A stretch of 64,000 bases of DNA from DATKJY01 sp964540105 (lineage in GTDB: Bacteria; Zixibacteria; MSB-5A5; GN15; FEB-12). The notes below the pieces were generated by a model. The model worked only from the letters and a program-made list of their open reading frames with translations, did not search any database and had not been told where the DNA came from. Location: assembly GCA_964540105.1 (NCBI GenBank), contig CAZILL010000002.1, positions 930,001 to 994,000 of the forward strand. Reading direction: 5' to 3'. The translations under genes and the position numbers were made by a program. Numbering within the stretch: the stretch's first letter is position 1; each line of letters opens with the position of its first letter. This document shows, in pieces, positions 8,266 through 17,679 of this stretch.

Positions 8266-9699
8266 ATGGCATACCGAGCGCAAACGCAAAAGGAGTCCGA
8301 CCACCTGCAGCCGCCGCAGTCGCTCGACGCGGAACAGGCGTTGCTTGGATCCATCCTGAAAGACCCCGATGCCTTCAACCAGGCCATCGAGACCATTGAA
8401 AACGAATCCCATTTCTACTTCCCGAAGCACCAGATCATCTATCGTGCTGCGCTGAATCTCTACAATCGCTCCGAACCATCCGATATCACCACCGTCGCCA
8501 ACGCACTTCTAAACGAGGGCTCTCTCGAGAAGATCGGCGGACGCGTCTATCTGGTCGATCTGGTAGAATCGGTTGCTTCCACCGCGAACGTTGAAGCGTA
8601 CGCTGCGATCGTGCTCGAAAAGTCGATCCTGCGCCGACTGATCTCGACGTCCACCGAGATCGCCCGCAGTTGCTACTCCCAGGAGCAACCGGTCGACAGT
8701 CTGCTCGACAGTGCGGAAGCGAACATCTTCGACATTTCCGAGAGTCGTCTGCGCCAGGGATTCGTCCCGCTCAAGCAGCTCATCGCCGATTCCTTTGTGC
8801 AGATTGAGTCGTTCCAGTCCGGTGAAGGAGAGCCCGAGGGAATCATGACCGGCTTCACCGACCTTGACGTGATGACTCAGGGGCTCCACAACGGCGACTT
8901 CATTGTGATCGCTGGCCGCCCGTCGATGGGAAAGTCCGCGCTCGCGGTCAACATCGCTGAACATGTCGCGGTCAATCTGAAGAAACCTGTGGCAATCTTC
9001 TCCATCGAAATGTCAAAAGAACAACTCGCCCTGCGCTTGCTCTGCGGACGATCCAAAATCAACCAGCACCGACTCCGCTCAGGCAAGCTCGATCACGAGG
9101 AGTGGAATCGGCTCACTCGCGCCGGAGGCGTTCTGTCCGTGGCCGATATTTTCATCGACGACTCCGCCACCCTGACCTCACTCGAAATGCGGGCCAAGGC
9201 GCGGCGACTCAAAGCTCAGCATGATGTCGGTCTTATCATCGTCGACTACATTCAGATGATGCACGCTTCCGGTCGCGTCGAGAATCGCCAGCAGGAAATC
9301 TCGATCATTTCAAGAAACATGAAAGTGCTCGCCAAAGAACTCAACCTGCCCGTCATAGCCTGTTCGCAGCTCTCGCGGCTCGTTGAGCTGCGGGGGGGTG
9401 AAAAACGCCCCCAGTTGGCCGATCTTCGCGAATCCGGGGCTATCGAACAGGACGCCGATGTGGTCATGCTGGTCTATCGTCCTGAGTTTTATCTCTCCGA
9501 CGACGAACGGAAAGATCCCAAGAACCAGGACAAAGTCGGAACTGCCAAGATCATCATCGCCAAGCAACGTAACGGCCCCACTGGCGACGTTCACTTGACA
9601 TTCAAACGGGAAATCGCGCGTTTTGAAAATACGGCGGCGCGGTATCGCGAAGTCCCACATGACGTCACCCCCGCCACAGGCCCCGAGACCCCGTTCTAA
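8266..9699 (+). CDS. dnaB: Replicative DNA helicase
   Basis: DnaB is the hexameric 5'-3' helicase at the replication fork. The N-terminal domain (SLDAEQALLGSILKDP...) is followed by a linker and the RecA-like ATPase domain. Its Walker A is AGRPSMGKSA, Walker B is LIIVDYIQMM, and the SRNMKVLAKELNLPVIACSQLSR and DLRESGAIEQDAD blocks match the family. Length (477) is typical and no intein is present. The stop lies 18 bases from the mlaE-like gene. The start follows the udg gene by 16 bases, so the whole run from smg onward may be one transcription unit. Confidence 0.96.
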   Translation: MAYRAQTQKESDHLQPPQSLDAEQALLGSILKDPDAFNQAIETIENESHFYFPKHQIIYRAALNLYNRSEPSDITTVANALLNEGSLEKIGGRVYLVDLVESVASTANVEAYAAIVLEKSILRRLISTSTEIARSCYSQEQPVDSLLDSAEANIFDISESRLRQGFVPLKQLIADSFVQIESFQSGEGEPEGIMTGFTDLDVMTQGLHNGDFIVIAGRPSMGKSALAVNIAEHVAVNLKKPVAIFSIEMSKEQLALRLLCGRSKINQHRLRSGKLDHEEWNRLTRAGGVLSVADIFIDDSATLTSLEMRAKARRLKAQHDVGLIIVDYIQMMHASGRVENRQQEISIISRNMKVLAKELNLPVIACSQLSRLVELRGGEKRPQLADLRESGAIEQDADVVMLVYRPEFYLSDDERKDPKNQDKVGTAKIIIAKQRNGPTGDVHLTFKREIARFENTAARYREVPHDVTPATGPETPF

Positions 9700-9717
9700 C
9701 GAGTGGCGTAGGATCAC

Positions 9718-10497
9718 ATGGACTACGGTGTCATTACCATCGGACGGCGCGGCGTCAATTTCATCAACCGCGTCGGCGGGCTCTGCATCATGTTCGGCCG
9801 GTTTATTCTCTCCGTCAAGGATATCCCTCGATCGCTCGGACTCATCTTCGAACAACTCTACGCTATCGGGGTGCGATCCCTCCCCTTGATCATTGTGATC
9901 TCGATTTTCGTGGGAGCCGTCTCCGCCTGGCAGGCGGCCTATCAGTTCAAATTCATAGGGGCACCCTTGCGCTATCTGGGGCAGGCTGTTGGCAAGGCCG
10001 TCGTGATCGAACTCGCGCCGGTCCTCTCCGCGCTTGTATTCGCCGGTCGCGTCGGCGCCGGCATCAGCGCCGAGCTGGGAACAATGCGCGTCACCGAACA
10101 GATCGACGCTCTTGAGACTATGGGTATAAGCCCGATACGATACCTGGTCATGCCGCGCGTGCTGGCCTGCATGTTCATGCTCCCACTGCTCGTTGTCTTT
10201 GCAAATTTCATCGCCATTTTCGGCGGATTGGTCGTTGCTGTGCTGGGTGTCAACGTCTCCACGGAAACCTTCCTTGACGGCTTCCGCGTCTCCTTCCAGA
10301 TAACTGACTTCATAAACGGTCTGACCAAAGCCGGCATCTTCGGGCTGCTCATCGCACTGGTCGGATGCTACGAGGGGTTTCATGCCGGCGGCGGCGCTGA
10401 AGGGGTTGGCTCCGCCGCCACCTCTGCCGTAGTCATCTCGTCCGTTCTGATTCTCGTCTTCAATTTCATTTTCGCCATCCTCATGTTCCGTATCTGA
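9718..10497 (+). CDS. mlaE: MlaE-family lipid ABC transporter permease
   Basis: MlaE-type permeases form the inner-membrane channel of MCE systems that move phospholipids between the two membranes. The 259-residue protein has about five membrane segments and the strongly conserved ELGTMRVTEQIDALETMG cytoplasmic helix followed by YLVMPRVLA. The ATPase gene follows after 5 bases. No MCE (MlaD) protein is encoded next to them in this window, so the substrate-binding partner must be elsewhere. The ATG at 9718 sits 18 bases after dnaB. The family call is sure; the direction and substrate are not. Confidence 0.9.
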   Translation: MDYGVITIGRRGVNFINRVGGLCIMFGRFILSVKDIPRSLGLIFEQLYAIGVRSLPLIIVISIFVGAVSAWQAAYQFKFIGAPLRYLGQAVGKAVVIELAPVLSALVFAGRVGAGISAELGTMRVTEQIDALETMGISPIRYLVMPRVLACMFMLPLLVVFANFIAIFGGLVVAVLGVNVSTETFLDGFRVSFQITDFINGLTKAGIFGLLIALVGCYEGFHAGGGAEGVGSAATSAVVISSVLILVFNFIFAILMFRI

Positions 10498-10502
10498 ACT
10501 CC

Positions 10503-11261
10503 ATGGACGATCGGTACCTCTTCATCAGCAATCTCAAGAAATCGTTCGGTCGGCAGTTGGTGCTGGATAGTGTCACGCTCGACATTCGCAAAGGGGAGTC
10601 GATCGTGATCATCGGTCAGTCCGGCGGTGGCAAATCGGTTCTACTCAAACATCTTGTCCGTCTGCTGGAACCCGACGAAGGGTCGGTCACTTTCTGCGGG
10701 CAGGACATCAGCTCGCTCGATTCGCGTTCGCTTGCGGCCATGCGCCAGCGCTTTGGCATGCTCTTCCAGTCGGCAGCCCTCTTCGACTCTCTCACCGTCG
10801 CCGAGAATGTGGGGCTCGGCCTCAAGGAGTCGCATCGTTACAGCCAATCCGAAATTGACGATACCGTTCTCGAGAAACTCGACCTCGTGGGACTTGCGTC
10901 AGCGGCTGAGAGCTATCCCGCTGAACTTTCCGGCGGCATGCGCAAGCGGGTCGGTCTGGCGCGCGCTATCGCCAATAGCCCGGAGGTCCTGCTCTACGAC
11001 GAACCCACGACTGGGCTTGACCCGATCACTGCCGATCTCATCAACGACCTGATCCGCGAACTGAACCGAAAACTCAGTGTGACGTCAGTTGCCGTCACCC
11101 ATGACATGCGCTCGGCCTACAAGATCGCCGACCGCATCGTCATGCTGTATCAGGGAAAGATCGAATTCGACGGGACCCCTGATCAGGTTCGTTCGACCGA
11201 CAACGCGATCGTACGCCAGTTTATCACCGGTCAGGCCCACGGTCCCATACAGGTTCGCTGA
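10503..11261 (+). CDS. mlaF: MlaF-type ABC transporter ATP-binding protein
   Basis: This 252-residue ATPase energises the adjacent MlaE-like permease. It has Walker A GQSGGGKSVLLKHL, a Q-loop at LFQSAALFDSL, the ABC signature LSGGMRKRVGLARAI and Walker B LLYDEPTTGLDP followed by the switch histidine in VTHDM. The GGM form of the signature and the FDSLTVAENV block are typical of MlaF rather than of importers. The gene overlaps radA by one base (TGATG), which suggests translational coupling even though the two products have unrelated roles. Confidence 0.92.
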   Translation: MDDRYLFISNLKKSFGRQLVLDSVTLDIRKGESIVIIGQSGGGKSVLLKHLVRLLEPDEGSVTFCGQDISSLDSRSLAAMRQRFGMLFQSAALFDSLTVAENVGLGLKESHRYSQSEIDDTVLEKLDLVGLASAAESYPAELSGGMRKRVGLARAIANSPEVLLYDEPTTGLDPITADLINDLIRELNRKLSVTSVAVTHDMRSAYKIADRIVMLYQGKIEFDGTPDQVRSTDNAIVRQFITGQAHGPIQVR

Positions 11262-12625
11262 TGATTGAAGGCCGCAAGACTCGCACTGCCTACTTCTGTT
11301 CCCAATGCGGCGCCGAGCACCCTCGGTGGCAGGGACAATGCCGCGAATGTGCTGTATGGAACTGCCTCATCGAAGAACGACTCCCTGATCGTAAACGCGC
11401 CGCTCACAAGCGAGCTCCTGCTGAAGTTAGAACGATCGCCGAGATTTCGGATGAATCACTTGATGGCCATCGCTCCGGCCTCGCGGAATTCGACCGCGTT
11501 CTCGGTGGACAGCTCGTGGCCGGAATGACCATTCTCCTGGGCGGCGATCCGGGTATCGGTAAATCGACGCTCATGCTGCAGGCCGCGGACGCCTATTCCA
11601 AGCAGGGTCTCGCTGTGCTCTATATCTCCGGCGAGGAATCCTTGTCGCAGATCAAGATTCGCGCCAATCGCCTGAATGTCTCAGGTGACGCCATCACCGT
11701 TGCCAATGTCACGGCTCTCGACGAGATTGTACATCTGATCGAGAACACTGAGTATGCGGTGATTCTCGTCGATTCCATTCAGACCGTGGCCTCACCGCAA
11801 TTCGATTCTCCTCCGGGCACGGTTGCGCAGATTCGCGAGGCCGCCTCGAGCCTCATCACCCTGGCCAAGAAGAAAGGGTTTGCGCTCTTCCTGGTTGGAC
11901 ATGTCACCAAGGATGGTCTTGTCGCTGGTCCCAAGGTCCTCGAACATATGGTCGACACCGTGTTGTATTTCGAGGGAGATTCCGCGCATCTCTATCGCAT
12001 TTTGCGCGCCACCAAGAACCGCTTCGGGTCGGTCGCCGAAATAGGTCTCTTTCAGATGGCATCCGATGGCCTCATCGAGGTCACCAATCCTTCTTCGCTC
12101 TTCCTGGCCGGAGATCTGTCCGAAGCCCGCCCGGGGGCTGTGGTCGCAGGGATCTGCGAGGGGAACCGCCCCCTGCTGATTGAGGTCCAGGCGCTTGTTT
12201 CACGAGCCAACTACGGTACTCCGCAGCGTGTCGCCGGCGGCATCGACAATAAACGACTCGCTTTGTTGCTGGCGATTCTCGAAAAGCGCTGTGATTACCC
12301 TATGTCTGCTCACGACGTCTTTGTGTCAGTGGCCGGCGGACTCAAGCTCTCTGAACCTGCGCTCGATCTCCCCATTCTGGTTGCCATCGCCTCATCGCTG
12401 CTGAACAAGCCCGTCCTGCGCAAAGCGATGGTTGTCGGCGAAGTCGGCCTCTCGGGAGAAGTTCGGGGCATAACCCTGATCGATCGGCGGGCGGCCGAAG
12501 CCTCAAAGCTCGGCTTTGAGACGATTATCATTCCGCATTCCAACCGCAGCCACCTTCACGACAAATCCCTCCGTGTGATCGGCGTGAAAGATATTCAGTC
12601 CGCCTTGAGTTCCGCCCTTGAATAG
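11261..12625 (+). CDS. radA: DNA repair protein RadA
   Basis: RadA/Sms promotes branch migration during recombination. The 454-residue protein shows all family parts: an N-terminal zinc finger (CSQCGAEHPRWQGQCREC), a RecA-like domain with Walker A GGDPGIGKSTLML, the RadA-specific KNRFGS motif, and a C-terminal Lon-protease-like domain (SVAGGLKLSEPALDLPI) in which the serine needed for proteolysis is absent, as is normal. It overlaps mlaF by one base and tgt by eight, in the middle of a tightly packed operon. Confidence 0.96.
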   Translation: MIEGRKTRTAYFCSQCGAEHPRWQGQCRECAVWNCLIEERLPDRKRAAHKRAPAEVRTIAEISDESLDGHRSGLAEFDRVLGGQLVAGMTILLGGDPGIGKSTLMLQAADAYSKQGLAVLYISGEESLSQIKIRANRLNVSGDAITVANVTALDEIVHLIENTEYAVILVDSIQTVASPQFDSPPGTVAQIREAASSLITLAKKKGFALFLVGHVTKDGLVAGPKVLEHMVDTVLYFEGDSAHLYRILRATKNRFGSVAEIGLFQMASDGLIEVTNPSSLFLAGDLSEARPGAVVAGICEGNRPLLIEVQALVSRANYGTPQRVAGGIDNKRLALLLAILEKRCDYPMSAHDVFVSVAGGLKLSEPALDLPILVAIASSLLNKPVLRKAMVVGEVGLSGEVRGITLIDRRAAEASKLGFETIIIPHSNRSHLHDKSLRVIGVKDIQSALSSALE

Positions 12626-13748
12626 AGAGCCTATTCTTTCCATCACCCGCACTGATGCCGCCGCGCGCAGGGGAGAGCTTTCCACGCCTCACGGTCGGGT
12701 GCAGACTCCCGCCTTTATGCCGGTCGGCACATCAGGGGCCGTCAAGGCAATGACCTCAGAAGATCTCGAACAGATTGGCGCCGAGATCATCCTTGGCAAC
12801 ACCTACCATCTCTACTTACGCCCCGGTACGGAAGTCATCAAGGCCCAGGGGGGCTTGGCGAAATTCAATGCCTGGCACAAACCCACCTTGACCGACAGTG
12901 GCGGTTTTCAAGTCTTCTCCTTGAAAGAGATTACGAAAGTTACCGACGACGGTGTCGAGTTTCAGTCACACCACGACGGCTCGCGGCACTTCTTCACACC
13001 CGAGCGCGTCATGGAGATCGAGCATGCGATTGGCGCCGATGTCATCATGGCTTTCGACCAGTGTGTCCCGTATCCCTCCAGCGAGCGAGACGCCTCAGTC
13101 GGTGTTGCTCGAACCTTCGAATGGGCCAAGCGATGTCTCATCGCGCACAGTCAATCCCCAGAACGTTCGCAGTCCCTGTTTGGCATTGTACAGGGCTCTG
13201 TCTATAAGACGCTGCGCACCCAGTCGGCAGAACAGCTTGTCGCTCTCGATCTCCCCGGCTACGCCGTCGGCGGGCTTGCCGTGGGCGAGTCAAAGACCGA
13301 GATGGAAGAGACCCTGGCCCACACTATCCAATATCTCCCGACCGACAAGCCGCGTTATCTTATGGGAGTTGGCTATCCAGAGGATATTCTCATGGCCGTT
13401 TCTCACGGCGTTGACATGTTCGATTGTGTTCTCCCCACTCGTAACGCCCGCACCGGCGCGGTCTTCACCTCCCACGGACAGATCGTCTACCGCAACGCGC
13501 AGTATGCCAGTGACGATCGCCCGCTCGACCCTGACTGCAGCTGTCGCGTCTGTCGCCGCTACAGCCGCGCCTATCTCCGCCATCTGTTCAACCAGTCCGA
13601 GATTACTGGGATGGTCCTCGCTTCGTATCACTCCTGTTACTTCTTTCAGAATCTCATGCGCGGCATACGCTCGGCTATCGAGCAGGGAGCTTTCTCCGCC
13701 TTCCGAAAGCGGTTTCTTGCAACGTACAGTTCTGAGGATGGAGCGTGA
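12618..13748 (+). CDS. tgt: Queuine/preQ1 tRNA-guanine transglycosylase
   Basis: Tgt swaps guanine-34 of GUN-anticodon tRNAs for preQ1, leading to queuosine. Family hallmarks are the LTDSGGFQVFSL block with the active-site aspartate, MAFDQC, GGLAVGE, and the nucleophile region MFDCVLPTRNARTG. The zinc site is CSCRVC followed by a histidine at ASYHSCYF. At 376 residues it is the usual bacterial length. The TTG start at 12618 lies inside the end of radA (8-base overlap); the N-terminus MNREPILSITRTD aligns well with the family, and no better start is seen. Confidence 0.95.
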   Translation: MNREPILSITRTDAAARRGELSTPHGRVQTPAFMPVGTSGAVKAMTSEDLEQIGAEIILGNTYHLYLRPGTEVIKAQGGLAKFNAWHKPTLTDSGGFQVFSLKEITKVTDDGVEFQSHHDGSRHFFTPERVMEIEHAIGADVIMAFDQCVPYPSSERDASVGVARTFEWAKRCLIAHSQSPERSQSLFGIVQGSVYKTLRTQSAEQLVALDLPGYAVGGLAVGESKTEMEETLAHTIQYLPTDKPRYLMGVGYPEDILMAVSHGVDMFDCVLPTRNARTGAVFTSHGQIVYRNAQYASDDRPLDPDCSCRVCRRYSRAYLRHLFNQSEITGMVLASYHSCYFFQNLMRGIRSAIEQGAFSAFRKRFLATYSSEDGA

Positions 13749-14371
13749 ACGAAGTCCCTTTGATGTTCCAGCCGCGTGCGCTCCGCCGCGCCGAACGGCG
13801 CCTTGCGTCAGCCGATCCGGTTCTCGCCCGCATCATCAAGCAGGCCGGCCCATGCCGTTTCAACCATCGCCCCGGCGGCTTCCACACTCTGGCTGAGATC
13901 ATTATCCACCAGCAGCTCTCAACCGTGGTCGCCGTCCGAATCTTTGCGCGGTTGAAACGTTTGGCGAAGTGCTCCCGCCTGAGCGCTGTCTCCATCGAAC
14001 GCCTTTCCGATGAAGCTCTCCGCGGCGTCGGCGTCTCGCCCCAGAAAATTCGCTACTTGCGAGATCTGGTCGACAAAGTCCGAGCCCGCTCCCTTCCTCT
14101 CTCGCGGCTGCATGTCATGCGCGACGAGGAAGTTGTCGACGCTCTCATCACTGTCAAGGGGCTCGGCCGCTGGAGCGCCGAAATGTATCTGATGTTCACA
14201 CTTGGGCGAGTTGATCTGTTCTCGTTCGGCGACAACGGACTGCAAACAGCTGTGCGCAACCTCTACGGCGTCGACGGCAAACCCGCTAATCTCGAGAAAT
14301 TCGCAGAGCGGTGGAAGCCATATCGAACCATCGCCTGCTGGTATTTGTGGCAAAGTCTCCAATTGAAGTAA
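13745..14371 (+). CDS. HhH-GPD DNA glycosylase, AlkA-like
   Basis: A 208-residue DNA-3-methyladenine glycosylase-like protein. The helix-hairpin-helix with GPD-like motif is VKGLGRWSAEMYLMF and the catalytic aspartate lies in FSFGDNGLQ. EIIIHQQLSTVVA is the conserved opening of the core. The N-terminal domain of E. coli AlkA is missing, so this is the short form. It starts with GTG at 13745 and overlaps tgt by four bases. No iron-sulphur cysteines follow the core, which argues against MutY/Nth. Substrate range (3-methyladenine, hypoxanthine) cannot be told from sequence. Confidence 0.85.
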   Translation: MNEVPLMFQPRALRRAERRLASADPVLARIIKQAGPCRFNHRPGGFHTLAEIIIHQQLSTVVAVRIFARLKRLAKCSRLSAVSIERLSDEALRGVGVSPQKIRYLRDLVDKVRARSLPLSRLHVMRDEEVVDALITVKGLGRWSAEMYLMFTLGRVDLFSFGDNGLQTAVRNLYGVDGKPANLEKFAERWKPYRTIACWYLWQSLQLK

Positions 14372-14456
14372 GGACGTAGTTCGAAGTTCCCTGCTCCCAC
14401 GGCGTAACTAACTGCCAGATAGCGAGATGTCCGGGCGAAGCAGTCCGGAAAAGCCG

Positions 14457-14485
14457 TTGACATCATCCCCTAATAGGATATATTA
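14457..14485 (+). promoter_or_regulatory. Promoter-like sequence before the aldehyde dehydrogenase gene
   Basis: TTGACA at 14457-14462 is followed after 16 bases by TATATT at 14479-14484. The ATG of the dehydrogenase gene lies about 90 bases downstream. This is a good sigma-70-like match in a 204-base intergenic stretch that otherwise holds nothing I recognise. Confidence 0.5.
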
Positions 14486-14575
14486 CAGCCTTTATGTCGG
14501 CGTACTGTGAATAAATTCACAACCGCTCGAACGGAAGGCTGACAACACATTGTTGGTGAGATAAGGAACTTCGAT

Positions 14576-16072
14576 ATGAACACGTCGCACACTTACAAAA
14601 ACTTCATAAACGGCGAATGGGTCAGCTCTCGCTCCGGACAAACCTCCGAAAACAGAAACCCCGCCAACACCGACGAACTGGTCGGCAATTTCCAGAAATC
14701 GACAGTTGACGATGTCAGGGCCGCAATCGATGCCGCCAGCGAAGCCTACAAGAAGTGGCGCCTTGTTCCCGCCCCCAAAAGGGGCGAAATCCTCTACCGC
14801 ATCGCGGCCCGGTTGACAGATAACAAAGAGCAGTTTTCCCGTGACATGACCCGGGAAATGGGGAAGATCCTCATCGAAACACGCGGTGATGTTCAGGAAG
14901 CGATCGACATGACCTACTACATGGCCGGCGAAGGGCGTCGACTCCTGGGCATGACCACACCCTCTGAGCTTCCCAACAAATTCAACATGACCGTCCGCCA
15001 GCCGCTCGGCGTTTGCGCTTTCATCACGCCGTGGAATTTCCCGATGGCCATCCCATCGTGGAAGATGATGCCCGCGCTCATCTGCGGTAACACCGTTGTC
15101 ATCAAGCCGGCCACCGACACCCCTCTCTCTGTTGTCAATCTGATGAAGGCCTGTGAAGAGGAGGGACTTCCGCCCGGTGTTGTGAACCTTGTCACCGGAT
15201 CGGGCGGCACACTTGGCGACGCGTTGATCAACGATGACCGCGTGAAAATCGTCTCGTTCACCGGATCGACGGATACCGGCCGCAAGGTCTCCCAGGCCTG
15301 CGCGACGAAGTTCAAACATTCCTGCCTCGAGATGGGGGGCAAGAACGTCCAGATCGTGATGAACGACGCCAACCTCGAGCTCGCCGCTGAAGGGGCCCTC
15401 TGGGGAGCGTTTGGCACTACCGGTCAACGTTGCACCGCGACCAGTCGTCTTATCGTACACAGGGATGTCGCCGCGAAATTCATCCCGATGTTGGTCGAGC
15501 GGGCGCGGAAACTGAAAGTTGGAAATGGGCTCGACGAATCCGTGAACATGGGCCCCTGTGTGAACCAGGCCCAGCTTACGAACGCGCTGAACTATATCGA
15601 AATCGGCAAGAAGGAGGGAGCGAAGCTCGCTACCGGAGGGGAGCGTCTCACCGGCAAAGAGTACGACAAAGGGTTCTTCGTTCAACCATCAATCTTCACC
15701 GACGTTACCCGTACCATGCGCCTCTGGAAAGAAGAGATCTTTGGCCCGGTCCTGAGCATCGGAACTTTCAGCTCCTTCGATGAAGCCGTCGAACTGGCCA
15801 ATGACACGATCTATGGTCTCTCGGCTTCCATCTACACCCAGGACATCAACAAGGCATATGTCGCCATGCGCGATGTCTATACCGGCATCTTCTATGTCAA
15901 TGCCCCGACCATCGGCGCTGAGACGCACCTCCCGTTTGGTGGCACGAAGGAGACCGGTAACGGCCATCGCGAGGCAGCAACGGCCGCGCTCGATGTGTAC
16001 AGTGAATGGAAATCAGTCTACGTCGATTTCAGCGGTACTATCCAGCGTGCCCAGATCGACAACGCTGACTGA
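14576..16072 (+). CDS. NAD(P)-dependent aldehyde dehydrogenase
   Basis: A 498-residue member of the aldehyde dehydrogenase superfamily that oxidises an aldehyde to its acid. It shows the FITPWNFPMAIPSWK segment, cofactor glycines in FTGSTDTG, the catalytic glutamate in LEMGGKN and the catalytic cysteine in TGQRCTA, plus KEEIFGPVLS. The ending PFGGTKETGNGHREAA with YVDFSGTIQRAQID is common in enzymes related to semialdehyde dehydrogenases, but the true substrate is not readable. It has its own promoter-like sequence and stands alone, separated by about 200 bases from both neighbours. Confidence 0.9.
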   Translation: MNTSHTYKNFINGEWVSSRSGQTSENRNPANTDELVGNFQKSTVDDVRAAIDAASEAYKKWRLVPAPKRGEILYRIAARLTDNKEQFSRDMTREMGKILIETRGDVQEAIDMTYYMAGEGRRLLGMTTPSELPNKFNMTVRQPLGVCAFITPWNFPMAIPSWKMMPALICGNTVVIKPATDTPLSVVNLMKACEEEGLPPGVVNLVTGSGGTLGDALINDDRVKIVSFTGSTDTGRKVSQACATKFKHSCLEMGGKNVQIVMNDANLELAAEGALWGAFGTTGQRCTATSRLIVHRDVAAKFIPMLVERARKLKVGNGLDESVNMGPCVNQAQLTNALNYIEIGKKEGAKLATGGERLTGKEYDKGFFVQPSIFTDVTRTMRLWKEEIFGPVLSIGTFSSFDEAVELANDTIYGLSASIYTQDINKAYVAMRDVYTGIFYVNAPTIGAETHLPFGGTKETGNGHREAATAALDVYSEWKSVYVDFSGTIQRAQIDNAD

Positions 16073-16281
16073 GTAGATGGCCGACCTGTGATGAAGACAA
16101 CATCGAAAAGGAACTGCTCGTCATAATGTCCAGAGCGAGATACATACTCTCCGATTCTGAGGCTCATCGTCTGTGGTACCTTGTCCTCTTTATCTGGCTC
16201 TCCTCGTCGATATGACGCCCGTCCGGCAATCGACAGAAGGAGAAGGGATAAACCAGAAACGAGAAGATTTAGGAGACTCAC

Positions 16282-17643
16282 ATGCTGAGCAAGAAACGTA
16301 AGATCATAATCATGGGCGCCGCCGGGCGCGACTTCCACAATTTCAACACGCTGTATCGCAACAATGACAGTGTCGAGGTGGTCGCTTTCACTGCCACTCA
16401 GATTCCCGACATCCAGGGTCGCAAGTATCCTGTGCAGTTGGCTGGTAAACTCTACCCCAAAGGAATTCCAATCTACGATGAAAGCGAGTTGCTCGGCCTC
16501 ATCAAGAAACACGCTGTCGACGAGGTCGTTTTCTCCTACTCCGACGTTCCCTACCAGTACGTCATGGAAAAAGCTGCATACGTGATGGCAGCAGGCGCGC
16601 GCTTTTCCGTCGAGGGGGGCCGGCCGACCATGATCAAGTCCTCAAAGCCGGTGGTCGCGGTCTGTGCTATTCGTACCGGTTCCGGTAAGTCGCAGACAAC
16701 CCGCAAAGTTGCTTCGGTCTTGCAGGGCATGGGCAAGAAGGTCGTGGCCATCCGTCACCCCATGCCTTACGGTGACCTGACCAAGCAGATCTGCCAGCGT
16801 TTTGGCTCAATAGCCGACCTTACCAAACACAAATGTACGATCGAGGAACGGGAAGAGTACGAGCCCCATATCGTCAATGGCGTCACCGTCTATGCCGGCA
16901 TCGACTACGAAGTCATCATTCGTCAGGCCGAAAAAGAGGCCGACGTCATTCTCTGGGATGGCGGCAACAACGATATGGCGTTCTATCAGCCCGATCTGTA
17001 CATCACCGTCGTCGATCCCCATCGCCCCGGCCACGAACTGACCTACTATCCCGGGCAAAACAACCTGTTGTTGGCCGATGTGGTCGTGATTAACAAGATC
17101 GATTCTGCTATTCCGAACAATGTAGCCGAGGTCCGCTCCAATGTACGCAAATACAACCCGAACGCTGAGATCATCGAAGCGGCTTCCCCCATCGCTGTTG
17201 ACAAACCGGAGCTGATCAAGGGAAAGCGCGTCTTGGTCGTTGAAGATGGACCGACCCTGACCCACGGCGAAATGAAATATGGCGCCGGGGTCGTAGCGGC
17301 TCATAAACTCGGAGCCAGGGAAATCGTCGATCCGCGCCCCTTTACTGTTCAATCCATCACGGATACCTTCAGGAAATATCCTAATATCGGACCTTTGCTT
17401 CCAGCCATGGGCTACGGTGCAAAGCAGATCAAGGACCTGGAAGCGACTATCAATCGGACCAAGTGTGATCTTGTGATCATTGCCACCCCAATCGATCTCA
17501 CTCGCCTGATCAAGATCAATAAGCCCTTCGTCCGCGTGTTCTACAGTCTGCAGGAGATCGGGCAACCGAATCTGGCAACTGTTCTGCAACAGAAGTTCGG
17601 ACATCAGGCGACCCCCAGGAAGGTCAAGAAGTCCGGCCGGTGA
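16282..17643 (+). CDS. COG2403-type predicted GTPase (cyclic 2,3-diphosphoglycerate synthetase-like)
   Basis: The 453-residue protein opens with a Rossmann-like half (IIIMGAAGRDFHNFN) and has a P-loop in the middle (RTGSGKSQTTRK), then WDGGNND, VINKIDSA and a hydrophobic C-terminal domain. This layout belongs to the COG2403 family, often labelled cyclic 2,3-diphosphoglycerate synthetase after the archaeal enzyme; the real reaction in bacteria is not established. The next gene, 36 bases on, encodes carbamate kinase. The pairing suggests a shared role in phosphoryl or carbamoyl-phosphate chemistry, which is inference. GGAG precedes the ATG by about nine bases. Confidence 0.8.
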   Translation: MLSKKRKIIIMGAAGRDFHNFNTLYRNNDSVEVVAFTATQIPDIQGRKYPVQLAGKLYPKGIPIYDESELLGLIKKHAVDEVVFSYSDVPYQYVMEKAAYVMAAGARFSVEGGRPTMIKSSKPVVAVCAIRTGSGKSQTTRKVASVLQGMGKKVVAIRHPMPYGDLTKQICQRFGSIADLTKHKCTIEEREEYEPHIVNGVTVYAGIDYEVIIRQAEKEADVILWDGGNNDMAFYQPDLYITVVDPHRPGHELTYYPGQNNLLLADVVVINKIDSAIPNNVAEVRSNVRKYNPNAEIIEAASPIAVDKPELIKGKRVLVVEDGPTLTHGEMKYGAGVVAAHKLGAREIVDPRPFTVQSITDTFRKYPNIGPLLPAMGYGAKQIKDLEATINRTKCDLVIIATPIDLTRLIKINKPFVRVFYSLQEIGQPNLATVLQQKFGHQATPRKVKKSGR

Positions 17644-17679
17644 CAACGTGACCCACTCACTTCAAGGCATGACGGCACT

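Noticed and set aside
9310..10383. 357-residue minus-strand frame across dnaB and mlaE
   Set aside because: Runs antisense through two real genes and is rich in D, E, H and G, a usual shadow of biased codons.
14492..15685. 397-residue minus-strand frame under the aldehyde dehydrogenase gene
   Set aside because: Antisense to strong ALDH motifs, with no family match or start signal.
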